From Burkholderia seminalis DSM 23518 (GTDB lineage: Bacteria > Pseudomonadota > Gammaproteobacteria > Burkholderiales > Burkholderiaceae), in contig NZ_CADFDK010000020.1 of the NCBI RefSeq assembly GCF_902832885.1, positions 1-64,000 on the forward strand: a stretch of 64,000 nucleotides of DNA. Reading direction: 5' to 3'. The notes below the pieces were generated by a model. It ran no database searches. It was not told where the DNA came from and saw only the letters and a program-made list of their open reading frames with translations. Positions 55,773-63,868 of the stretch are shown here, in pieces. Positions within the stretch are counted from its first letter, which is position 1, and every line of letters starts with the position of its first letter. The position numbers and the translations under genes are program-made.

Positions 55773-55902
55773 CAACCTGCCGCGTATTCCTCTGATCATT
55801 TCGCAAGACTGGCGCTCTTTATAAGCAAAAGCCGTCCAGTTTTCAATCCCGTCGATCAAGAAACCGTTACCACGCCGCAAATGGCGCCTTTGGGCCGCCA
55901 CC

Positions 55903-55948
55903 CTGTAAGAGTTACCAGTTACAGCTCCCTCGTGCCGCGCGATGTAAT
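55903..55948 (+). promoter_or_regulatory. cepI promoter with cep box
   Basis: A 22-bp lux-type box, CTGTAA-N10-TTACAG (55903-55924), has perfect 6-bp arms and matches the cep-box pattern. A -10 element TGTAAT lies at 55943-55948. The box centre is about 42 bases before the predicted start, the usual position for LuxR-type activation. Confidence 0.88.
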
Positions 55949-55981
55949 GCACGCATACAAAAGCACAGATCCGAGGACACC

Positions 55982-56590
55982 ATGCGGACCTTCGTTCACG
56001 AGGAAGGGCGGTTGCCACACGAACTTGCAGCGGATCTAGGGCGCTATCGGCGCCGCGTATTCGTCGAACAGCTCGGTTGGGCGCTTCCGTCGGCGAACGA
56101 AAGCTTCGAGCGCGACCAGTTCGATCGCGACGATACCGTCTACGTGTTCGCGAGGAACGCCGGCGGCGACATGTGCGGATGCGCGCGCCTGCTGCCCACC
56201 ACGCGCCCGTACCTGCTGAAGTCGCTGTTCGCCGACCTGATCGCCGAAGACATGCCGCTGCCGCAATCGGCCGCCGTCTGGGAGTTGTCCAGGTTCGCGG
56301 CGACCGACGACGAAGGCGGCCCGGGCAACGCCGAGTGGGCCGTGCGCCCGATGCTGGCCGCGGTCGTCGAATGCGCGGCGCAGCTCGGCGCGCGCCAGCT
56401 GATCGGCGTGACGTTCGCGAGCATGGAGCGGCTGTTCCGCCGGATCGGCATTCACGCGCACCGCGCAGGCCCGCCGAAACAGGTGGACGGTCGTCTGGTG
56501 GTCGCGTGCTGGATCGACATCGATCCGCAAACGTTTGCCGCGCTAGGAATCGAGCCGGGGCAGGCAACCCGGCAAGCCATCGCCGCCTGA
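55982..56590 (+). CDS. cepI: N-acyl-homoserine lactone synthase CepI
   Basis: A 202-residue LuxI-family synthase recognised as CepI. LGRYRRRVFVEQLGW near residue 20-34, ERDQFDRDDTVYVFARN near 44 and CGCARLLPTTRPYLL near 65 contain the invariant Arg, Phe, Trp, Asp and Arg residues, and WELSRFA near 100 the conserved Glu. It makes N-octanoyl- and some N-hexanoyl-homoserine lactone from acyl-ACP and SAM. GAGGA precedes the ATG. CepR activates it through the cep box. Confidence 0.97.
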   Translation: MRTFVHEEGRLPHELAADLGRYRRRVFVEQLGWALPSANESFERDQFDRDDTVYVFARNAGGDMCGCARLLPTTRPYLLKSLFADLIAEDMPLPQSAAVWELSRFAATDDEGGPGNAEWAVRPMLAAVVECAAQLGARQLIGVTFASMERLFRRIGIHAHRAGPPKQVDGRLVVACWIDIDPQTFAALGIEPGQATRQAIAA

Positions 56591-56641
56591 GCCGGAACGC
56601 GCGTGTCCGTCCGGGCGGCATCGTAACGAAGGAGAACCAAC

Positions 56642-57406
56642 GTGGACCAGTCTCAGGTCTTTCGCGCGATGATGCCCGGCTTGACGAGCGCCGGCGGCGC
56701 CCGCATTGCGGTCGCCTATCCGTCGTTTCCCAGGCCCCTGCCGCTCGTGCGGCTCGACCGCCGCGGGCTCGTGTTTCGCGCCGCCGGCGCCGCGCCGCTC
56801 GTCTGCGGGCTGCCGCGCCCAGCGACGCTGCTGGTCGCGGACGAGCCGCTCTGCTCGCTGCGCCTCGTGATTCGCGGCACCGCTCCGGCCGGAGGCGGCC
56901 AGCACGACCTGACGATGCAGCCGTCCGGCGCCGCCGGCGACGAGCTGCTGTGGCATGCGCTGCGCGATCGCGCACCGTACCGGCACATTCGGCACCCGCT
57001 GGCGCCCGTCGATACGACCCGCGCCGCCGACAGCGCGCCGCTCGCCCCGGCCGGCGAGGCCGCCCCGCGCCCGTCGCGCAGCACGGCCTTTCGCCTGCCG
57101 TGCCACAGCGACGCGCTGTTCTTTGCCGACTGGCTCGAATATCACTTCGACGAGCTGCGCGTGCTGTCGCAGCAGCACGGGCCGCAACTGCAGCTCAATC
57201 AGCTCGAGCGCCAGGTGGCCGACGACGAGGTCGGCGTACGCTTCGTCTACGACATCGACGGCCATGCGACGCGGCATGCGCTGACCGACTGCGCACGCGA
57301 GGCCTGTGCATGGATCGAGACGGAAATGCGCGACAAGTACGCGCTGCCCGTCGCGCAGGAGCGGTTCGGCGCGTTTGCGGCACATGCGCGGGCCGGCGGC
57401 ATGTGA
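56642..57406 (+). CDS. Conserved hypothetical protein downstream of cepI
   Basis: A 254-residue protein starting at GTG (56642) with AAGGAG 7 bases upstream. It begins 51 bases after cepI and is followed by a terminator, so it is likely co-transcribed and quorum-regulated. No signal peptide is seen. The middle is Pro/Ala-rich (residues about 125-150); the C-terminal half, SDALFFADWLEYHFDELRVL and VRFVYDIDGHATRHALTDC, looks like a compact alpha-beta domain. A similar gene follows cepI in related species; the function is unknown. Confidence 0.75.
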   Translation: MDQSQVFRAMMPGLTSAGGARIAVAYPSFPRPLPLVRLDRRGLVFRAAGAAPLVCGLPRPATLLVADEPLCSLRLVIRGTAPAGGGQHDLTMQPSGAAGDELLWHALRDRAPYRHIRHPLAPVDTTRAADSAPLAPAGEAAPRPSRSTAFRLPCHSDALFFADWLEYHFDELRVLSQQHGPQLQLNQLERQVADDEVGVRFVYDIDGHATRHALTDCAREACAWIETEMRDKYALPVAQERFGAFAAHARAGGM

Positions 57407-57424
57407 ATGGATCACGCGGCTGCC

Positions 57425-57442
57425 AGTTGCATGGATACAACT
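57425..57442. promoter_or_regulatory. Near-perfect palindrome AGTTGCAT-GG-ATACAACT
   Basis: Arms of 8 bp match at seven of eight positions around GG. The form resembles GntR/FadR-type operators (TTGTAT-N2-ATACAA). It is just downstream of the gene after cepI and upstream of the candidate small RNA. Confidence 0.4.
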
Positions 57443-57482
57443 AGCGCTTGCAAGCGTCCGGGTTTTCCCTTAAATTGACGTC

Positions 57483-57538
57483 TGTCTCCTCCATGTCTCC
57501 AAACATGGATTCAGCCCGCTCAAGCAGCGGGCTTTTTT
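57483..57538 (+). ncRNA. Candidate small RNA (or structured 3' end) downstream of cepI operon
   Basis: A short unit of about 55 bases: a single-stranded stretch with CTCCTCC (57486-57492), complementary to Shine-Dalgarno sites, a small hairpin CCATGT/ACATGG, then a terminator. A weak promoter TTGCAA (57448-57453), 16 bp, TTAAAT (57470-57475) precedes it. It may equally be the 3' end of the cepI transcript. Confidence 0.35.
57513..57538 (+). terminator. Rho-independent terminator after cepI-linked gene
   Basis: AGCCCGCT (57513-57520) pairs with AGCGGGCT (57526-57533) with loop CAAGC, followed by five T residues. It ends the cepI transcript or the candidate small RNA. Confidence 0.88.
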
Positions 57539-57581
57539 ATTGCCTGCGCGGATCTCGGGGCCACATCATTTTCCGTTCCGG

Positions 57582-57872
57582 CTAACCCGCCGGACGTGCG
57601 CCGGCCGGGTGCAGCCAGTAGTGATACACCGTAAATATCAGCGCAAGCGCCACGACCAGGATCAACAACAGGTATAGCCAACCCTTCCTGGTCGACGGCA
57701 GGTCCGTCACGGCGCCGACGTCACCCGTCAGTGCCATCAACGCGACCATCGCCAGCCCGGCCAGTACCAACGTGCCCTTGGCCACCCATCCAAAGACGGC
57801 CTCCAGTCCGGCCGCCCATCGCGATTGGCGATAAGGTCCGGCAACCGGCCGACGCAGATCGGGCTTACTCAT
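57582..57872 (-). CDS. Small two-helix membrane protein
   Basis: A 96-residue protein with two hydrophobic segments, TLVLAGLAMVALMALTG near residue 35 and LYLLLILVVALALIFTVYHY near residue 67. The N-terminus is basic and the C-terminus short and Pro/Ala-rich. GGGAG lies upstream of the ATG at 57872. No family is recognised. It is transcribed towards the cepI-region terminator. Confidence 0.6.
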   Translation of the reverse strand: MSKPDLRRPVAGPYRQSRWAAGLEAVFGWVAKGTLVLAGLAMVALMALTGDVGAVTDLPSTRKGWLYLLLILVVALALIFTVYHYWLHPAGARPAG

Positions 57873-58169
57873 TCCTCATCTCCCGTCCGACCTGCACGAA
57901 TCCGCACGTCGAACAGCAGGCTGCTGCGGAAGGCCGGGATTTGAGGGCTCCGCAGACATGCGGCGGCCGCGGTGCACATACTGAATCTGAAGCGTCATGT
58001 TTGTTGTACTTGAGCGAGTCGGGAGTCGACCCTCCGCTTCGTTTGGCCGAAACGAATCGATATCGTTCGATACGACGAGCATGCGCCGCGACGCGATCCG
58101 CTCGCGTCACGCAATCCCGATCGGTCCGCTTATCATTGACCGGGCCTGCCACTCTTCGCCGAGGTCATC
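57873..58169. other. Gap upstream of VOC gene
   Basis: 297 bases. A minus-strand open frame at 57865-58152 (95 codons) has no ribosome site and an odd Cys/Arg/Ser-rich composition, so it is not called. The gap is lower in GC than its surroundings around 57990-58075, where promoters are likely. Confidence 0.4.
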
Positions 58170-58556
58170 TTGCACGCCCATCTGCGCATTGCCCGCCCGG
58201 TCAGCAACCTCGCCCGCACCGAGCGCATGTATCGCGACGCCCTCGACCTGTCGGTCCTCGCGCGCTTCGACGATCACGACGGCTTTTCCGGCGTGATGCT
58301 CGGACGCGAAGGCCTCGACTATCACTTCGAATTCACGCACTGCCCGGATCATCCGATCGCGCCGTCGCCCACACCCGAAGACCTGATCGTCTTCTACCTG
58401 CCCGATCGACCGGAATGGGAAGCCGCGTGCGAGCGCGCCGCCGCACATGGCTTCATGCCCGTGACGTCGTTCAATCCGTACTGGGAAATATCCGGCCAGA
58501 CCTTCGAGGATGCCGACGGCTACCGGATCGTGCTGCAGAACGGCACGTGGCGCTGA
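58170..58556 (+). CDS. VOC family protein with TTG start
   Basis: A 128-residue single-chain VOC protein: LRIARPVSNLARTERMYRDAL opens the first module and DADGYRIVLQNGTW the second. His in HFEFTHCPDHP and Glu in the modules are candidate metal ligands. The frame begins at TTG (58170) with GAGG five bases upstream, and no ATG occurs before the first conserved strand. It is likely a small-molecule lyase or binding protein. The start codon is unusual and may keep expression low. Confidence 0.72.
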   Translation: MHAHLRIARPVSNLARTERMYRDALDLSVLARFDDHDGFSGVMLGREGLDYHFEFTHCPDHPIAPSPTPEDLIVFYLPDRPEWEAACERAAAHGFMPVTSFNPYWEISGQTFEDADGYRIVLQNGTWR

Positions 58557-58577
58557 CACGCGCAGACGCGTGAGCCG

Positions 58578-59144
58578 TTACGCGCCGGCAACACCGCCGG
58601 CGCGCGCGACATACACGACGTGCGGCCGCAGCGGATGCCCGTCCGGCAACGCGGGATGATCGAAGTCGCGCGCGGATTGGCGCAGCATGCCGATCTGTTC
58701 CATCACACGCCGCGACCGCACGTTGGTGTCGGCCGTCCACGCGAAGATTTCGCCGAGCCCGGCCCGGCCGAACCCGTCGGCCAGCGCGGCGGCAGCCGCT
58801 TCGAGCGCGTAGCCCTGCCCCCACGCGTGGCGCGCCTGCCGCCACATGATCTCGACGCTCGGCGCCATCGGATGGGTTGCACGCGCTTCATGCGACAGAC
58901 CGCAAAGCCCGATCAGCGTCGCGTCGGCACGACGTTCGACCGCCCACACGCCGAAGCCGTGTGCATCGAAATGCGCGTCGAAGCGCGCGATGAGGTCGCT
59001 CGCCTCGTCGACGGACATCGGGCCGCGCGCGAGCCACGCGATCACGTCCGAATCGGCATGCATCGCCGAAAGCGCACCCGCATCCGACGCACGCCAGCGA
59101 CGCAGCATCAGGCGTTCGGTTTCGATCTTCGAGAGGGTGGACAT
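58578..59144 (-). CDS. GNAT family N-acetyltransferase
   Basis: A 188-residue GNAT of the RimJ-like type: TERLMLRRWRASDAGALSAM opens it, IMWRQARHAWGQGYALEA is the acetyl-CoA loop and NVRSRRVMEQIGM the conserved helix. The start at 59144 (MSTLSKIETERL) fits the fold. It is related in layout to the GNAT at 26783 but is not a recent duplicate. The acceptor is unknown. It is convergent with the VOC gene (21-base gap). Confidence 0.82.
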   Translation of the reverse strand: MSTLSKIETERLMLRRWRASDAGALSAMHADSDVIAWLARGPMSVDEASDLIARFDAHFDAHGFGVWAVERRADATLIGLCGLSHEARATHPMAPSVEIMWRQARHAWGQGYALEAAAAALADGFGRAGLGEIFAWTADTNVRSRRVMEQIGMLRQSARDFDHPALPDGHPLRPHVVYVARAGGVAGA

Positions 59145-59300
59145 GGGTGATGAGAATCGCACGGGCGGCAGCGGAACGCTGGTGACATCACGAACCCGAA
59201 GGCGGGGCGGCTGACGAAGGAGGAAGCTCGATCGTCGCGTCTGGGCGCGACGATCGATGGAACAAACCACGAGAAACGGGCACGGGTGCGCCCATCGCGA

Positions 59301-59951
59301 TTACTCGTTTTCCTCGAAGTAATGCCCGAACTTCGTCTGCTTCGTGCGGATATAACGCTCGTTTTCCTCGCGTACGGGCACCGCCAGCGCCACGCGTTCG
59401 CAGACCGGAATGCCGTGCTTCGCGAGCGTGTCGAACTTCTCCGGGTTGTTGCTCATCAGCCGCACTGACGTCACGCCGAGGATCCGCAGGATCGCGGCGG
59501 CCGAATCGTATTCGCGGGCATCGTCGGGCAGGCCGAGGTCGAGGTTCGCCTCGACGGTGTCGCGCCCCTGCTCCTGCAGCGCGTACGCGCGGATCTTGTT
59601 GCTCAGGCCGATCCCGCGCCCTTCATGACCGCGCAGGTACAACAGCACGCCGCGGTCTTCCGCCGCGATGTAGCGCAACGCAAGGTCGAGCTGCTCGCCG
59701 CAATCGCAGCGATACGAGCCGAACACGTCGCCGGTCAGGCATTCGGAGTGCAGCCGCGTCAGCACCGACTGCTCGCCGGCCACGTCGCCCATCACGAGCG
59801 CAAGATGTTCGGCATCGCTGCCCGATACGCGAAACGCGTATGACTTGAACGTACCGTAACGCGTAGGCAGCGACGCGGTGGCGACGAGTGTCACGCACTC
59901 GTCAGCCTGGTCATTGCCCGGCGCGGGCGATTGGGGACGCGAAGACATCAT
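59301..59951 (-). CDS. ribA: GTP cyclohydrolase II
   Basis: A 216-residue stand-alone GTP cyclohydrolase II. The zinc ligands are Cys71, Cys82 and Cys84 in [39 protein letters not shown] is the active-site helix and [14 protein letters not shown] the GTP-contact region. It opens GTP to a pyrimidine, formate and pyrophosphate, the first step of riboflavin synthesis. The N-terminal 20 residues are an extension of low complexity; either of two adjacent Met codons could start it. No other rib gene is near. Confidence 0.93.
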   Translation of the reverse strand: MMSSRPQSPAPGNDQADECVTLVATASLPTRYGTFKSYAFRVSGSDAEHLALVMGDVAGEQSVLTRLHSECLTGDVFGSYRCDCGEQLDLALRYIAAEDRGVLLYLRGHEGRGIGLSNKIRAYALQEQGRDTVEANLDLGLPDDAREYDSAAAILRILGVTSVRLMSNNPEKFDTLAKHGIPVCERVALAVPVREENERYIRTKQTKFGHYFEENE

Positions 59952-60129
59952 GAATTGAATCGAAACGTTCAGGAATGTAGGAGTTGTGTGGATAGTGCGT
60001 GACGGGAGTTTACCGCTAATCTGGAAACGTCACGCGACTGCCACTGCGCGCCCGGCTATACTGGGCTCAACGGGTGTCGCGCACCAACGCCCTGCCTTCC
60101 CTGTATCGACCTGCACACGGAGAAAGCGA

Positions 60130-60588
60130 ATGAGCACGACTGTCGCGCAGATTCTCAAGGCCAAGCCTGATTCGGGCCGCACGATCTACACCGTCACGAA
60201 GACCGATTTCGTCTACGACGCCATCAAGCTGATGGCGGAAAAGGGGATCGGCGCGTTGCTGGTCGTGGACGGCGACGACATCGCGGGTATCGTCACCGAG
60301 CGCGATTACGCGCGCAAGGTCGTCCTGCAGGACCGTTCATCGAAAGCGACCCGCGTCGAGGAAATCATGACGGCGAAGGTACGCTACGTCGAACCGTCGC
60401 AATCCACCGACGAGTGCATGGCGCTGATGACCGAGCACCGGATGCGCCACCTGCCCGTCCTCGACGGCGGCAAGCTGGTCGGCCTCATCTCGATCGGCGA
60501 CCTCGTGAAGAGCGTGATCGCCGATCAGCAGTTCACGATCAGCCAGCTCGAACACTACATTCACGGCACGCCGGTCGCTTCGACCTGA
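60130..60588 (+). CDS. CBS-domain protein
   Basis: A 152-residue protein made of two CBS domains. The first runs from about residue 8 to 75 (YDAIKLMAEKGIGALLVVDG, VTERDYARKVV). The second runs from about 78 to 140 (ECMALMTEHRMRHLPVLDGG, ISIGDLVKSVI). Stand-alone CBS pairs bind adenine nucleotides and act as energy sensors. Its partner is unknown. The start at 60130 has GAGAAAG upstream. It is divergent from ribA. Confidence 0.88.
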   Translation: MSTTVAQILKAKPDSGRTIYTVTKTDFVYDAIKLMAEKGIGALLVVDGDDIAGIVTERDYARKVVLQDRSSKATRVEEIMTAKVRYVEPSQSTDECMALMTEHRMRHLPVLDGGKLVGLISIGDLVKSVIADQQFTISQLEHYIHGTPVAST

Positions 60589-60744
60589 TCCGCGCAGCAA
60601 AAAAGGCCCAAACGCGTCAGCGTCTGGGCGGAAAGCCGCCGACATGCGGCGACGGAGGTTCTGCTCCAGCGGGCGAACGACGCGCGCAAACGGCGCGCGT
60701 CTCGTCGTTTGAATGGTGCGCTCGGGCAGACCGGGGACGTTCGA

Positions 60745-61074
60745 TTAGTTGCCGAAGTAGACCGAATTCACCGGATTCGGTGCTTCCCGCGTCACGCGGC
60801 GGCCGGCTTGGCCCGCGCCCGTCGCGACGGCGCCGTAGCCGCTCGTATCGGCCTGCGCGAGCATCGGCTGGTTCGGCTGGATCCGCTGTTCGGCTGCCTG
60901 GATGTTGCTCGGGTACTGCGCATCGCTCGCCAGCGGCTTGTAGCCGTTCTGTTCGAGTTGCACGAGTTCGGCCTTGACCTGGTCGCGCGTCAGCCCCTGT
61001 TCGGACTGTGCAAACGATGCGATCGGTGCGGCAAGGACGGATGCGGCGATGGCTGCGTAGATGATCGACTTCAT
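60745..61074 (-). CDS. DUF4148 periplasmic protein
   Basis: A 109-residue exported protein. The signal peptide MKSIIYAAIAASVLAAPIAS ends at FAQ near residue 23. The mature part starts LTRDQVKAELVQLEQNGYKP, the DUF4148 signature abundant in Burkholderiales. The family is of unknown function, and members are often strongly expressed. GGAGGTAAA precedes the ATG at 61074. Confidence 0.88.
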   Translation of the reverse strand: MKSIIYAAIAASVLAAPIASFAQSEQGLTRDQVKAELVQLEQNGYKPLASDAQYPSNIQAAEQRIQPNQPMLAQADTSGYGAVATGAGQAGRRVTREAPNPVNSVYFGN

Positions 61075-61588
61075 GATTTACCTCCGGAATATGTTCTCTT
61101 TTGACGTCGCCTCGGCAGGACCCTGTCTGAAGCGAATGAATCCAGTGTAGTGCGCGTCACTCCAAGGGGAAACCCTTAGTTGGAACATACAGCGTTGCAA
61201 TTTTGGAAAAAATCACCAAATATTTCCGCACACAGCCCGCGCAACTTGCGTTATATGCACAACAATCGCTGACGAAACGCCAACAGCCGGATCACATATC
61301 CCGAAGGTTGTGTTGTAGAATCGTAAGGTTTTAATCGCCAGCCGATATTCCATCCACCATGTACGCGCTCACGCTCCTTTCGGTTTCGCCGTCCGGCCCG
61401 GCCGGCGTGCGCGCGCACGCCGGCCATCCGGCGCATCCCCTCGCTCGACGCACGGCCCAGGCACCGCTCGCCCCTGCCCGGCGCCTGATCTGACGGCTCG
61501 GTCTCCTCCCGGAGCCAGGTCAGACAGGCTCCGGGCGATCCCCATAGGCACGCCACGCCTGCCCTTGCCGATCATTTGGAGAACTGCC
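61075..61588. other. Divergent region DUF4148 / rnk, with structured rnk leader
   Basis: 514 bases without a standard gene. The left part has AAGGGGAAACCCTTAG near 61163 and an AT-rich stretch for the DUF4148 promoter. A TAGAAT at 61316-61321 may be the rnk -10. Downstream are a 44-codon frame (61359-61493) without a ribosome site and a 9-bp hairpin CCCGGAGCC/GGCTCCGGG (61508-61535). Confidence 0.5.
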
Positions 61589-61987
61589 ATGAAACAACGC
61601 CTTTACCAGTTGACCGAACTCGACGTTGCTCGCCTCGAGAAGCACGCCGAACAGAACCCGCACTTCCAGACCATGCTCGACACGCTGCTCGAGCGTGCCG
61701 ACATCGTGCAGCCCGACGCCATCAAGGCCAATGTCGTCACGATGAACTCGCAGATCACGCTGCTCGACGAAGCGACCCAGGAACAGGCGACCTGGACGAT
61801 TGTTTATCCGGACGCCGCCAATCTCGAACTCGGCCGCCTGAACGTCTTCTCGCCCGTCGGCATGGCGCTGCTGGGCACGCAGCGTGGCCAGATGGTCAAG
61901 GTGATGCAGCCGAGCGGCGCCGAAAAGCAGATGAAAGTCTCCGCGATCGTGTTCCAGCCGGAAGCCAACGGCGAGTACACGCGCTGA
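61589..61987 (+). CDS. rnk: Rnk, nucleoside diphosphate kinase regulator (GreA-like)
   Basis: A 132-residue protein of the Rnk/GreA-C-terminal family. A short N-terminal coiled coil, LTELDVARLEKHAEQ, is followed by the GreA/B FKBP-like domain with VTMNSQITLLDEA, NVFSPVGMALLGTQRGQMV and IVFQPEANGEY. Rnk binds RNA polymerase near the secondary channel and influences nucleoside diphosphate kinase levels. GGAG lies 8 bases before the ATG. It has a long structured leader and a strong terminator. Confidence 0.9.
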   Translation: MKQRLYQLTELDVARLEKHAEQNPHFQTMLDTLLERADIVQPDAIKANVVTMNSQITLLDEATQEQATWTIVYPDAANLELGRLNVFSPVGMALLGTQRGQMVKVMQPSGAEKQMKVSAIVFQPEANGEYTR

Positions 61988-62030
61988 CGTCACCGGCGGC
62001 CAGTGCCGCGCGCAACACCGACGCACAACG

Positions 62031-62060
62031 AAAAAAGCGAGGCACGCGCCTCGCTTTTTT
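62031..62060. terminator. Bidirectional terminator after rnk
   Basis: AAAAAAGCGAGGC pairs with GCCTCGCTTTTTT around ACGC, giving U-tracts on both strands. It lies 44 bases after the rnk stop. Confidence 0.92.
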
Positions 62061-62102
62061 GCATCCGGACGACGCGAATCGTCGACATCACATTCCGCAG
62101 AC

Positions 62103-62132
62103 AAAAAAAAGGCGCCCGAAGGCGCCTTTTTT
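62103..62132. terminator. Terminator of porin 2 (bidirectional)
   Basis: GGCGCC-CGAA-GGCGCC flanked by eight A residues on the left and six T residues on the right. On the minus strand it ends the porin transcript, 34 bases past its stop. Confidence 0.92.
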
Positions 62133-62165
62133 GATGCTGCGAAGCGGGTTACCCCGCCGTCACGC

Positions 62166-63281
62166 TTAGAAGCGGTGACGCAGACCAACCGTTGCTGCGG
62201 TTTGGTTGATCGACGAGCTCGGCAGCGTGCTGACGTCGCCGTTGTAGATCGATGCGCCGATGCCGTTCTTCGCTGCACGCTGGTACACAGCTTGTGCGTA
62301 GACGTCCGTACGCTTCGACAGTGCGTAGTCAGCTTGCAGGCCGAACTGGTTCCAGTGCGTGCTGCCGTTGTTGATCTTCGCGTTCGTGTACGTGTAAGCA
62401 GCACCCAGGCCGAGAGCCGGCGTCAGGTTGTACTTTGCGTTGACTTCGTAGTTGTCGGTGCGCAGCGTGCTCACACCAACAGCATTGTTGTCGAGACGCG
62501 CTTGCGTCCACGCTGCGCCGACTTGCGCCGGGCCGAATGCGTAACCAGCAGCAGCGCCGTACGTACGGACGCGGCCTTGGCTAGCGATGCCACCGATCGC
62601 CGACGACGTTGCGCCGTTTGCGTTCGTGCCGTCACCCAGGTTCGCTTGCGAGTATGCAGCTGCGAGCTTCAGACCTTGGAACTGGTATGCAGCGCCCGCG
62701 CTGTATGCACGGTTGTTGCCGAAGTTCGTGTTGTTCGAGAACGAGTACGTGCCGCCGAATTGCAGGCCAGCGTAGTTCGCGCTCGTGTACTTGATCGTGT
62801 TGTTCTGTGCGACGTCACCGTTCGTGCTCAGACGGTCGAGGTTCAGCGGGTGCGCGAAGTACGTGCCGCCCCACGAGCCCGTTGCCGTCAGCGGCGCCAG
62901 GTAGTCTTGCGTTGCGTCATACTGCTTGCCCAGCGTGACCGTGCCGTACTGGCTCGACAGGCCGACGAAAGCCTGGCGGTTGAACATGCCGCCGTTGCCG
63001 TTCGCGAAGCGGCCGTTACCGATGTTGAAGCCGCTTTCCAACGTGAAGATTGCCTTCAGGCCGCCACCGAGGTCTTCCGAACCACGCAGGCCGAAACGGC
63101 TCTGGTCAATGCCCGAACCCATCGACCAACGCGACTTGCCAGCTTGGCCCAGTGCCGGTTGGACGTTGCTTTGGTAGGTGATGCCTGCGTCCAGCACGCC
63201 GTACAGCGTGACGCTGCTTTGCGCGTGAGCGACGGTAGCGAACGATGCTGCAGCTGCTGCAACGATCAGAGTCTTGTTCAT
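62166..63281 (-). CDS. Gram-negative porin, probable major outer-membrane porin
   Basis: A 371-residue porin. The signal peptide ends AHAQ near residue 20, SSVTLYGVLDAGITYQSN is the first strand, and FGLRGSEDLGGGLKAIFTLE the conserved region. It ends in Phe (VGLRHRF). Codon use is unlike its neighbours: many T-ending codons (GTT, GCT, ACT) mark a very highly expressed gene. GAAGGGAG precedes the ATG. It forms general diffusion pores for small hydrophilic solutes. Confidence 0.93.
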   Translation of the reverse strand: MNKTLIVAAAAASFATVAHAQSSVTLYGVLDAGITYQSNVQPALGQAGKSRWSMGSGIDQSRFGLRGSEDLGGGLKAIFTLESGFNIGNGRFANGNGGMFNRQAFVGLSSQYGTVTLGKQYDATQDYLAPLTATGSWGGTYFAHPLNLDRLSTNGDVAQNNTIKYTSANYAGLQFGGTYSFSNNTNFGNNRAYSAGAAYQFQGLKLAAAYSQANLGDGTNANGATSSAIGGIASQGRVRTYGAAAGYAFGPAQVGAAWTQARLDNNAVGVSTLRTDNYEVNAKYNLTPALGLGAAYTYTNAKINNGSTHWNQFGLQADYALSKRTDVYAQAVYQRAAKNGIGASIYNGDVSTLPSSSINQTAATVGLRHRF

Positions 63282-63868
63282 TCGTGGAGCTCCCTTCTAA
63301 AAAGAGGCAGGTCTCGCGACCTTGTTCATAAACGGTCTTCAACCGCCCGGGAGTGCCATCGGTCCTGCTGGCCACGCCCGGATAGTTGCCCGTTTGGGAA
63401 CCGTGAGTTTAGGGGTGTACCCTAGGGGAGCGATCCGCAAATAAAGAAATAAGCTTTTCCAGAACTAGAAATAATGAAAGTGGGGACTAGTCATAAGTAT
63501 TTGTTTTAACGCTTGTTTTTGACCTCTTGACGACAGCATTTTGGAGGCCTTCATCGCACCATTCTTACATGTCATCGTCTTGACGGTTGCATAGAAACAA
63601 CAAACGGATCCGGCCAAGCGCCCCAAAACAGTAATTTTTACCTGCTTTGATCTCGATCTTCAGGCGTCGGGCGCCTAAAACACTGGCAACCATCGGTAAA
63701 CAGAATGCGGCGGCCGCGTCGCGGGCGACATCCCCGTCAGCCGGCAGAAAGGAACAGGCGGTTTGCGCCTGCCGTGACACGCAGTAACAGCCTTAACCGC
63801 TCACGTAACCCGGCGGGCGTACCGGCAGGCTAATGTAAGGCAGCCTTCAATACTGCACAGGACACGCC
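63282..63868. other. Upstream region of porin 2, no gene seen
   Basis: 587 bases. From 63430 to 63540 it is AT-rich with several A/T runs, probably UP-element-like. CCCTAGGGG near 63419 is one copy of the shared motif described in the findings. A 71-codon minus-strand frame at 63565-63780 has no ribosome site and is not called. Confidence 0.5.

Noticed and set aside
57865-58152. 95-codon minus-strand frame before the VOC gene
   Set aside because: Odd Cys/Arg/Ser composition, no ribosome site, codon pattern unlike neighbours.
63565-63780. 71-codon minus-strand frame upstream of porin 2
   Set aside because: No ribosome site; lies in a region that looks regulatory.
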